This document shows, one piece after another, positions 54,871 through 61,978 of a stretch of 61,978 nucleotides of DNA. The notes under the pieces are model-generated. The model ran no database searches, was not told the DNA's origin, and saw only the letters and a list, made by a program, of their open reading frames with translations. The stretch covers positions 1 through 61,978 of the forward strand of contig JAMCWR010000053.1 of assembly GCA_023480665.1 (NCBI GenBank). Direction: 5' to 3'. Numbering within the stretch: position 1 is the first letter of the stretch; every line of letters begins with the position of its first letter. The position numbers were made by a program, and so were the translations under genes. This DNA comes from Gammaproteobacteria bacterium. Its GTDB lineage: Bacteria > Pseudomonadota > Gammaproteobacteria > UBA9339.

Positions 54871-55258
54871 CTCTCCTGTATTGAGAAACAAGGCGACGAT
54901 AGAGTATATTTACTCTATCGTAAGTTATTTATTTCAAGCGGCAGAGCCGTTTGATCAAAAAGAATTTATTCACGTAGTTACAACAGGTTTAACCCAAGTA
55001 GATGAGGCAAAGATTATGACAATGGGTGATTATTTACGACAAGAAGGCAAAAAGGAAGGTATTAAAGAAGGCATTATTGAAGGCATGTTGAAAGGTAAGC
55101 AAGAAGGGATATATGAAGGTTTATTGAAAGGCCAGGTAGAGGCCTCGAAAACTATTGCCAAAGAATTACTCAATTGTATGAGTGTTAAAGATGTTGCCAA
55201 AATTACAAAACTACCTATCGCTGAAGTTGAAGCGCTTCTTACAGAAAAATCGCATTAA
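54871..55258 (+). pseudogene. Rpn-family nuclease/transposase, truncated and frameshifted copy
   Basis: Homology to the 18302-18724 fragment begins abruptly at CTCTCCTGTATTGAG (54871). One extra base near GACGATAGAG (about 54893-54900) shifts the frame relative to the other copy; from there the frame reads EYIYSIVSYLFQAAEPFDQKEF... to the end TKLPIAEVEALLTEKSH. The KEGIKEG tail is longer than in the other copy. The nuclease domain is missing, so this is a dead fragment. The 54833 start is in unrelated sequence. Confidence 0.75.
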
Positions 55259-55331
55259 CCTATTATCCTAAACGCTCTCGTTACGATTTCAACTGCAGAA
55301 TTTAGGATTATTTTACTACCCTAGCTTTTAT

Positions 55332-55988
55332 TTACGTGTGCAAAAAAACTTGTGGAGCTGCTGAAGCTAAAGCTACTGGAGTTGCTGCATGTTGTCGAGC
55401 TTCTTGCGACTCTGCAGCAGAAGATGAAGCAAGTGCGGCAGCTGAAGAGAATGTTGCTCCGGCCGAAGTTGTTGCAGCTACATTATTCATGCTGCTAAAT
55501 AAGCCCCCAATTGATTGCGATAGACGAGATGCGGGTGAAGCATCTACGAAATTATTTCTAGTTGTTTTTAGCTCTGCCTCGAGTTTTTCAATTTTCGCAG
55601 CTTGTTGCGAGATTGTGGTTAGATCTAGCTCATGCTGTTGACGCAAAGTTTCGGTTTCGACCCGTTGTTTTTCTAATTGAATTTTTGCTAATTGAGCTTG
55701 CGATTTTTGGCATTGTATTTCTACTTCAAGAAGAATCTGTTGCTCAATATTTCTCTTGAGTTGTTCTTGCAATACCGCTAATTGCGAAGCTGCAATGGCA
55801 GCTTGAAGGCTGGGCAAAGGTCCAATAGGTGCTAGATTGGCTGCTTGATTTGGCGTTGAGGCAGCATCTTCCCCAACAGCTAATGCTATCAACCTAGATA
55901 AAGATATTTGTACTTGGCCGTCTTTTACTTCGATGTCGCTTTCTGTTGGCGGTGTTGTATATAAAGCATGTGAATCAGGTGCAGACAT
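55332..55988 (-). CDS. Coiled-coil orphan protein
   Basis: A 218-aa protein: an N-terminal segment with Pro/Asp/Ser (MSAPDSHALYTTPP), then a long helix at about residues 60-140 rich in Gln, Glu, Lys and Leu (LAVLQEQLKRNIEQQ, KIEKLEAELKTTR) with heptad-like spacing, so a coiled coil, and an Ala/Ser-rich tail. No family recognised. It shares the MSAP start and Ala/Ser composition with other orphan genes here. Confidence 0.65.
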   Translation of the reverse strand: MSAPDSHALYTTPPTESDIEVKDGQVQISLSRLIALAVGEDAASTPNQAANLAPIGPLPSLQAAIAASQLAVLQEQLKRNIEQQILLEVEIQCQKSQAQLAKIQLEKQRVETETLRQQHELDLTTISQQAAKIEKLEAELKTTRNNFVDASPASRLSQSIGGLFSSMNNVAATTSAGATFSSAAALASSSAAESQEARQHAATPVALASAAPQVFLHT

Positions 55989-56268
55989 AAATTTCTCCGG
56001 ATTTTTATTATTTTTATATTTGTGAGAATATCTATGTATTCAAAGATAGCAGATTTTTTAAGTAGCGCTGGGTTTTTTAAAAAGAATTTTAAATTTTTGC
56101 TATTTTTTAGCTTTGTTGAATTTAAGCGATTGTTCAGGTTATGGAGAGGTTTAGCACCAAAAATCGAGTTGATTTTATTTCACCCGAAATAAAAAAATTA
56201 TATGCATATATTAGACTTCTTTCAAAAACCCAGTATTTTGCCGAAACCCTAAAAAATATGAGATACCT
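55989..56268. other. Gene-free AT-rich spacer
   Basis: About 280 bp between divergent genes at 55988 and 56269. No gene or repeat is recognised; it presumably holds the two promoters. Confidence 0.35.
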
Positions 56269-56813
56269 ATGCAATTAATTACATACGATCGAGTTAAATC
56301 TAAAATTATTGAAATTAGAAACCAAAAGGTAATGTTAGATAGTGACGTAGCAGGTCTTTACGGCGTTGAAACCAAGGCAATTAACCAGGCAATAAAAAGA
56401 AACTCTGACAAATTTCCAGGCGGTTACTTAATAGAATTGACCTCTGATGAATGAAGGCAGGTGAAGTCACAAATTGTGACTTCACCTAAGAGTGACGCAA
56501 GGTTAAGCTACCTACAGCATTTACTGAGCGCGGATTGTATATGCTTGCAACAATTCTTAAAAGTCCACGGGCAATTGGGACAACTATTGCAATTATTGAT
56601 ACATTTGCTCAAGTTAAAGAACTTACTCAAGCTGTATATCAATTTGCCAAAGCCAAAACTGATGACCAAAGAGTCAAAATATTTGAGAATAGTACTGCAA
56701 TAGTAGCTGATTTGCTGGGTAATGATTTAACAGTCAACCAAGATGAAACAAGCCTAAAAATCAAATTACCGTTCTTTGAGATTACCAGGAAGATTACACG
56801 AGTGAAGAAGTAA
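56269..56813 (+). pseudogene. ORF6N-domain protein, broken by a stop and a frameshift
   Basis: The first 61 codons (YDRVKSKIIEIRNQKVMLDSDVAGLYGVETKAINQAIKRN) are the ORF6N domain of phage-type antirepressors. A TGA at about 56452 falls where TGG (Trp, in the pattern DEW-RQVKSQIVTS) is expected. Then one base is lost near 56503 (AGG-TT instead of AGGGTT), after which the other frame resumes KLPTAFTERGLYMLATILKSPRAIGTT. The rest reads through to FFEITRKITRVKK. The separate frames at 56461 and 56535 are pieces of this one gene. Confidence 0.8.
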
Positions 56814-56994
56814 AGTTGATTATTCTTTTTATTTTCGAGTACATAAACACATGTTTGGATTTGTTTAGAGTATTTCTCTCTCTGATACTACAAATGCCGC
56901 GATACGAAATCCCGAATATTTTTAAATTTGAAAATATTTTTGTGGGCTTTGTAGCAAATATAAAAAACGCGAATTAATTGTACACAAAAAAGAT

Positions 56995-57034
56995 GTTGGG
57001 CCTATCGCTTGCTCGCGCGAGCGCTTGACCCAAC
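56995..57034 (-). terminator. Terminator of the 57043 gene
   Basis: GTTGGG (56995-57000) pairs with CCCAAC at 57029-57034, with further GCTCGCGCGAGC pairing in the loop. On the minus strand the stem is followed by ATCTTTTTTG, a T-run, as in a rho-independent terminator. Confidence 0.65.
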
Positions 57035-57042
57035 CTGTATTC

Positions 57043-59286
57043 TTACGTACATCGTATTCTTATTGCTAGTTGTTGGTGTTGTTGGTCGGCGGCATGTTGT
57101 TGAGATTGATCACCCCCACTCTCTTCTCGTTTTGCTTCTTTATTTTCAGCAGAAATTTCACGGACAATAGAGCTTAAACATTCTGTCCCACGAGTGATTG
57201 CCCCTATCACATTTGTTCCGAATCCTATCATGAATCGATCTATATAGCCTTGAGTGACTATATCACCAAAATCTAAACTTTGTTGCAACCAGCTGCCAAT
57301 GTTAGTAAGATATTCAAAGGCTTCAGTTAAAGCTTTAGTAGCTTCTTCTTTTAAGTCTGGGTGACCAGGTAAAAATCCCTCAATTCTTTGAACAGCGTGG
57401 AGCATTTGATTAAAGCTTTCTCCGAATCTTGCAAGTAAATCTTGACGTAGTTTAGCTTTTGGTTCTGTATTGAGCTGAGCGCTAATGAGGTCGATATATT
57501 CTTTTGCTTTTGCTTCAAAGTTTGCAGAAGTTAGTCTGGCAGGTAACGCCTGAGATAGCGGTTGCGATGAATCGTGTCTAACAGCAGACTCGTCTCTTCC
57601 GCCCAAAGAGGCAGAAGCGTTAGCAGGATTTAGGAGTGATGGTGAAGGCGCAGTTCTACTTGTGGCGGGTGATTGTGCCGCAGAACTGGAGTCTACCGAC
57701 CTATTCGCAGCTGCAAAAACTCGTGTCTGTAAAACATGAAGTACATCGCTTCCGCTGGTATTTGTATTCCCATTATAATCAATACATCCTCTTAAGTAGT
57801 TCGTTGCCTCAGTAATTTTATTTGCAGGTGATGATGATGCGTCGGTTGCGATTCTATTTAATGTCTGTGCAAAGTGCCGTAAATGCCCAAAGCCTTCGGC
57901 TAGCTGACCATTGACGTCAATAGAGGCATGCGTTGATTGTTCTTGGATGATAGTAAGGGAACGAGAGATTATATTAAAAAATTCACCAAGCCGCCCCCTT
58001 TGGTAGGCAAGAGCGCTATCTGTGTTATCGGGATCAATAACACCCAGGGATTGTTCGCAAGATCTTGCAAACTGAACAAATGAGTCCATTGTGTATGGCC
58101 CTTTGAATTCCTTTTTTAGATCTACCGCTGGAACTGCCGCGCCTACATCAGGGCCAGGAACAGCTGCGGGCGTAGATTGTGGTGACGGCGAAGCTGATGG
58201 TAAAACAGCGTAAGTGCCGGTGCTGCTTGAAACAGAAGTAACACTTGGTGTTCTAGCTTTTCCAATCGCCTCATCAGTGTTTGCTACAACTCTTGTGATG
58301 TCAGGATCGGCGGTGGAGGAGATAAATGCACTCGGCCACTTAATGCCTATTTTTGTCGTGTTGGTTGGGTCTTGATTATATGCAATCAGAGTGCTTGCAA
58401 AAAGATTTAGCTTGTTTTTATCTTTCGCAAAAGCTTCCCAAAATTGTGGAACGAGTACGACTTCTCCCCAGCCGTTTTTAGCGGCAAATTTTATTGCGGC
58501 CATAAAAGAAGCCTTCAATTTATCTTGATCAGCTGTTTCAATATCTATGTAAATTCTTTCAAACCCACCAGATGTGACATGAACAAACTGTTTATCATGG
58601 GTTTTTTGATCGTATGAAATTACAACAATTGGTGCAGTTATTGTAGCAGCTGGTGTATGTGGAGTTGCTGTTGACGAAAATGCTGCTGGCCTACTACCCC
58701 TACCCGTCCAACTTGGCATATCTGAAATATTAATTTTTTCTTTTCCAGCAGCTTCTTTTGCGTCATCACCACAATAAATTACAAGAAAAGAACCATTGCT
58801 TGTTCCGTATGACTCACATATTTTTTTAAATTTACCAAATGCCTCTTTTTCTTTACCAGGAAAATTTTTTGCTTCAAAGCCAGCGTACTCGTTATTATAG
58901 TCAACAAATTGTTTTTTAATTGCAGAGCTATCAGCGCCAGATGCCACTACATCTTTGACTTTGATAAATATTAAAGCAGCTAAATCCAGTGGAATATTTG
59001 CATAAGATCTTGCATTATGATTTTTAAGAAAATCAAAACAAGCTTTGTTAAGTGCTTCTGCTCTCGGTGTTCTTATCATGAGCACTATTTTTTCTGATTT
59101 ATTATCAGCTGCACTTGCTTTTTTTGCCTTTGATTGATGGGGCGCTGCTGCAGGAATAGGTCCAGATCCAAGTCTTTTTACGACTAATTGATCACCAGCC
59201 GCAGCTTCGCTTGCTGCCGCTAGTTTTTTATCCTCAGCTTCTTTAGCTGCTGCCGCCAACGCTGCTGCATCAGATGGATTTGCCAT
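57043..59286 (-). CDS. Ala-rich orphan protein, effector-like
   Basis: A 747-aa protein: Ala/Lys/Ser-rich first 70 residues, then a mixed alpha/beta region (KIVLMIRTPRAEALNK; IVVISYDQKTHDKQFVHVTSGGFERIYIDIE...WGEVVLVPQFWEAFA), a Ser/Thr/Pro linker near 350-380 and helical repeats to the end. The middle block resembles part of the 59414 protein (LVIKTPEGNVLFREVTTDQA...EIRLPAIHALFA). I see no catalytic motif. Together with the 51942 and 59414 genes it forms a diverged paralogous group interrupted by pseudogenes. Confidence 0.68.
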   Translation of the reverse strand: MANPSDAAALAAAAKEAEDKKLAAASEAAAGDQLVVKRLGSGPIPAAAPHQSKAKKASAADNKSEKIVLMIRTPRAEALNKACFDFLKNHNARSYANIPLDLAALIFIKVKDVVASGADSSAIKKQFVDYNNEYAGFEAKNFPGKEKEAFGKFKKICESYGTSNGSFLVIYCGDDAKEAAGKEKINISDMPSWTGRGSRPAAFSSTATPHTPAATITAPIVVISYDQKTHDKQFVHVTSGGFERIYIDIETADQDKLKASFMAAIKFAAKNGWGEVVLVPQFWEAFAKDKNKLNLFASTLIAYNQDPTNTTKIGIKWPSAFISSTADPDITRVVANTDEAIGKARTPSVTSVSSSTGTYAVLPSASPSPQSTPAAVPGPDVGAAVPAVDLKKEFKGPYTMDSFVQFARSCEQSLGVIDPDNTDSALAYQRGRLGEFFNIISRSLTIIQEQSTHASIDVNGQLAEGFGHLRHFAQTLNRIATDASSSPANKITEATNYLRGCIDYNGNTNTSGSDVLHVLQTRVFAAANRSVDSSSAAQSPATSRTAPSPSLLNPANASASLGGRDESAVRHDSSQPLSQALPARLTSANFEAKAKEYIDLISAQLNTEPKAKLRQDLLARFGESFNQMLHAVQRIEGFLPGHPDLKEEATKALTEAFEYLTNIGSWLQQSLDFGDIVTQGYIDRFMIGFGTNVIGAITRGTECLSSIVREISAENKEAKREESGGDQSQQHAADQQHQQLAIRIRCT

Positions 59287-59413
59287 AAATTTCTCTCTAA
59301 ATTTTTTAATTTAAATTAACTAAAAAAACGTAAATAACATATAAATCTATTTATAATTCGTACTTTCAATTTTTACCGGGTCAATTTCGTCAACTCGTTT
59401 TGTAAACTTAAAT

Positions 59414-60508
59414 CTATGCTGTTGGTGACGAAGTTTGGCTTGGGCCTGCTGCGCCGGGCTCAGCTTCTTCGCTGCCCTCGCCTTCAGTCTCGGTTGTTCT
59501 TTCCCTTTCTCCATCGCCTTCCTTTTCTTCTACAAATGATGTTGTGCGTAAATGCGAGTGCGGCTGGCCTTCTTGGCCAGCGCCCTCTTTTTCTTCAAAC
59601 CCAAACTGCGCCGCTGCGGCATTTTCCTCTTTAGCGCCGCTCTCTTCTCCTGGATGAGGAACAGGAGCTGCGCCAAAGTTTCGTGTTATTATTGCATTAT
59701 CTATTTCAAGGGCACTTAATGCTTTTAATTCAGCCGGAGAATAAAATCCTGCAACTTGTTTGTTCGCAAATTCTTGAAGATCTGTTAAAAACCTCATTCT
59801 TAAATCAAAATTTTCAGGCGTCCTTTTAAACATTTCGTCAAATTCAGCAACTGTTGGTATGTGAATTTTTACTTGAGCATTAAGAGGACGAACAAGGCCG
59901 TTTGCCATGTTTTCATGATTAAACTCTGAGATTTCATTCATTACATTTAAGCCATTTAAGCCGCCTTCGCGTTGAGCAAATAATGCATGAATTGCTGGCA
60001 ATCTAATTTCGACTGGTTGATCAGTGGTGTTTGTAGATACGAGATAATCTAGCGCTGCTCGCAGGTTGTTTGGTTGAACGTTATCGATAACAAAAAGGCT
60101 TTGAGCTTGATCAGTTGTCACCTCGCGAAAAAGGACATTGCCTTCGGGGGTCTTAATAACAAGGCCATATTTAGCTGCACTTCCTGCAGTAGCTGTTGTA
60201 AGCAGCACGAGTTTACTGGATGCCACCGCTTTATTTACCCATTCTGGAGTTGGTTCATTGGGCGGGGTTAACTCGATTGCTCCGATTGAATAATCTCTAT
60301 CTTTATCTTTGTCTTTTTTTGGTGGTTTTAAATTATTTATTGTTTCGATTCTGGCTAGTAGCCCGGGGTCGTTATCAAGTACAGCTGCAATTTTTGTGGG
60401 GTCGCCATTTAACACATCAGAGATTTCATCTTCTGAAGTCGGCAGCCCTTTAATTCTAAGTCTTTTGATAATGATTTCTTTCATCGAAGGAGTTACGCGA
60501 ATTGGCAT
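59414..60508 (-). CDS. Orphan acidic-tail protein, effector-like
   Basis: From ATG 60508 (AGAGGTG upstream) the product is 364 aa; an upstream ATG at 60517 adds three residues. It begins MPIRVTPSMKEIIIKRLRIKGLP, a motif echoed at the start of the 51942 protein. The central region is alpha/beta, and the last 90 residues are Glu/Gly/Thr-rich and acidic (EEKEGDGERERTTETEGEGSEEAEPG). No known family. Confidence 0.65.
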   Translation of the reverse strand: MPIRVTPSMKEIIIKRLRIKGLPTSEDEISDVLNGDPTKIAAVLDNDPGLLARIETINNLKPPKKDKDKDRDYSIGAIELTPPNEPTPEWVNKAVASSKLVLLTTATAGSAAKYGLVIKTPEGNVLFREVTTDQAQSLFVIDNVQPNNLRAALDYLVSTNTTDQPVEIRLPAIHALFAQREGGLNGLNVMNEISEFNHENMANGLVRPLNAQVKIHIPTVAEFDEMFKRTPENFDLRMRFLTDLQEFANKQVAGFYSPAELKALSALEIDNAIITRNFGAAPVPHPGEESGAKEENAAAAQFGFEEKEGAGQEGQPHSHLRTTSFVEEKEGDGERERTTETEGEGSEEAEPGAAGPSQTSSPTA

Positions 60509-60628
60509 AAGATTCACCTCTAATTTGTTTATCTATCTATAGATGTAAAATTAATTATATCAGAATTTGAAGTTTTTAGCAGGGAAATGTGGGCGCAAAG
60601 CGGGCGAGGGGAGTGCAAATATTTTTTG

Positions 60629-60892
60629 TTATTATTCAACGAGATAAACATGTAAAATAAAAAATGTTATTAATCAAATGGTTAAAAATGCATCAAAAAT
60701 TTTCTTTATTAATCAATATATTGTAATAAAAACATGTAAAAAATATTTCGTTATTAATCAAAGAGTTATAAAACATGCAAGTTTTTTTGTTATTAATCAA
60801 TCTGTTACAGCTAAATCGCACAAATATACTTTTTTGTTTTAAATCAATGTGTTGCGCATTTTTTAAAATTTGTTATTAATCAATATATTACA
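60629..60892 (+). repeat. Tandem array of seven IHF-like repeat units
   Basis: Seven cores begin at 60629, 60667, 60706, 60751, 60790, 60837 and 60873, so spacing is 36-47 bp. The consensus is TTATTAATCAA-4-TTA. Six of seven match IHF's WATCAANNNNTTR exactly (AATCAA with ATGG-TTA, TATA-TTG, AGAG-TTA, TCTG-TTA, TGTG-TTG, TATA-TTA). Most units also carry ACATG and an A-tract before the core. The 505-bp gap between genes 60508 and 61015 holds nothing else recognisable. Confidence 0.75.
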
Positions 60893-61014
60893 GTTAATGA
60901 AAATTGTTGGCCGACGCCATCTCAGAGTTTTATTTATCTGATATACCAATGTACTAATAAAATCCGATTCTTAAAAATGTGATAGTTTTTTAAAGATATA
61001 ACAATCTCATACGC

Positions 61015-61978
61015 TCAATGCCTCCTATACACCCTTGACTCCAACCCACTAATATTACTACCATGCTGTTCCATACGCTCTAGAGCTATACCCATTCTGG
61101 TTTCTAGTTCTTGCAAACGGTCTCGCAATTCTGCATTTTCTTTGGCTAGATCTTCAAAACTAGTAACGCTATCTGGGTTAGCTGATGCACTTGCATAAAC
61201 TTGAGCAGAGTTATCTCCTGCTACTGTTAGCCCTAACCCAGTTATAGCTTTTTTTATTTTACTGGTATCAGCTTTTGCTTCCCTGGAAGCCTTTTCTGCC
61301 TGTTCTGCTTTTTCGGAAGCTTCTTTTGCAAGTTTTTCATTATCAGCTATGGTTTTTCTAATTCTTTCTTGTTCAGCCAATAATGATGTTATTAATGCTT
61401 GATTATCTGACGGAGCAGGGGATACCTCTGTTTGAGAGGATGAAGCAGCTCGAACAAAAAAGCTTGATAGGCTACATGCTGATGATTGTGATGCATCTCT
61501 TGGCATTTCTAAAGCTAAAGGTGTTTGGCTTATTGGTCTTTTACCTAAAATTGCAATAACCATTCTTGGGATATCGCTAAGTATAGCTGGTATGGTAAAT
61601 TGCTCTCCTATTACTTGAGCTAGACAGGCCTCACAATGTTGGTTGGCTAATTGCCTAACAGGATTATTGTTATCATCAGCTGTTAACCAGCATTTAAAGT
61701 TCTTCCCAGCTCTAATAGCGCGTTTGATTAAACCTACTTGTGCTGCAGGTATAGCTTTTAACTCTCGCTCTTGAGCAAAAGTTAGCCTGCGTGCTAGAGT
61801 TTCAACAAATTGATCTCCGTCTGTAGTAGTGGGGAGAAAGCGAACAATTTTGTTAATCTGTTCTAATTTACCTCTACTACTTATAAAGCCATGTGCACCA
61901 GCTATAGTATTTGTGAACATACTTAATACTGGGATATTGCCACCAATAGCTTTCATAAGAGAAACTACATAATCATCC
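61015..61978 (-). CDS. Coiled-coil orphan protein, start beyond the window
   Basis: The frame is open to the last base; residues before the ATG at 61956 (DDYVVSL) read as protein, so the true start probably lies outside. The visible 320 residues contain an N-terminal mixed region (TNTIAGAHGFISSRGKLEQ, AQERELKAIPAAQVGLIKRA), a Ser-rich hinge near 165-185, then a long Glu/Lys/Ala helix (EASEKAEQAEKASREAK) and a second coiled coil (AKENAELRDRLQELETRMG). Family unknown; similar in style to the other orphans of this region. Confidence 0.65.
   Translation of the reverse strand, partial: DDYVVSLMKAIGGNIPVLSMFTNTIAGAHGFISSRGKLEQINKIVRFLPTTTDGDQFVETLARRLTFAQERELKAIPAAQVGLIKRAIRAGKNFKCWLTADDNNNPVRQLANQHCEACLAQVIGEQFTIPAILSDIPRMVIAILGKRPISQTPLALEMPRDASQSSACSLSSFFVRAASSSQTEVSPAPSDNQALITSLLAEQERIRKTIADNEKLAKEASEKAEQAEKASREAKADTSKIKKAITGLGLTVAGDNSAQVYASASANPDSVTSFEDLAKENAELRDRLQELETRMGIALERMEQHGSNISGLESRVYRRH

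Noticed and set aside
60600..60900. CRISPR array
   Set aside because: The repeated cores are AT-rich, spaced irregularly (36-47 bp), and the spacers are also similar to one another. No cas genes are present.

Overview
The window looks like a low-GC gammaproteobacterial chromosome near the replication origin. DnaA begins in the enterobacterial/legionellal style, the genes run dnaA-dnaN-recF with gyrB nearby, and RsmD, YheS, GmhB and a class B PyrB/PyrI pair are present. Many large, low-complexity (Ala/Ser/Gln/Glu-rich), coiled-coil or multi-helical proteins have no recognisable bacterial housekeeping relatives. Together with degraded transposase, Rpn and ORF6N fragments, they suggest a host-associated (protist or animal) lifestyle of the Legionellales kind. 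That placement is inference; there is no rRNA gene here to confirm it.

Layout. 0-0.5 kb: decayed IS1380 transposase joined to an HD-GYP tail. 0.6-5.7 kb: rsmD, an orphan HAD-like protein and a secreted repeat protein. 5.7-16 kb (mostly minus strand): origin-type cluster dnaA-dnaN-recF-yheS-ATPase-gyrB with two parS-like sites inside recF, then gmhB. 16-18 kb: an M20 peptidase and mobA. 18-27 kb: Rpn fragment, membrane orphan, rhomboid protease, glycine-zipper protein and two paralogous HAD-like giant proteins. 27.6-33.5 kb: a complete late pyrimidine operon pyrD(1B)-pyrK-pyrC-pyrEF-pyrB-pyrI with an NAD-linked dihydroorotate dehydrogenase and a fused UMP synthase. 34.5-38 kb: PAP2 phosphatase and a GntR-controlled ABC/adhesin operon. 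39.3-44.5 kb: a soluble formate dehydrogenase module (flavin subunit, molybdenum subunit with Cys ligand, Fe-S subunit) followed by an MFS transporter. 44.8-51.8 kb: a DUF1016 nuclease gene split by an approximately 5.9 kb element that carries three consecutive tyrosine recombinases (a RIT, 'recombinase in trio', element), perfect 27-bp inverted ends and two cargo genes. 51.9-62 kb: orphan effector-like genes, truncated Rpn and ORF6N genes, and an array of IHF-like sites.

Two signals stand out beyond the gene list. First, a family of intergenic repeats at about seven places carries matches to the IHF consensus WATCAANNNNTTR downstream of an A-tract, arranged like the lambda H' site; seven units lie in tandem at 60.63-60.89 kb. 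Second, the RIT element carries a PD-(D/E)XK-like protein and a DUF4238 protein and has cut the DUF1016 nuclease at its own catalytic ExK motif.

The metabolic genes fit together: the NAD-linked PyrD/PyrK, a formate dehydrogenase using the same FAD/2Fe-2S electron-transfer fold as PyrK, and MobA (which supplies the molybdenum cofactor) all point to a metabolism able to work without a respiratory chain acceptor. No tRNA, rRNA or CRISPR array was seen.
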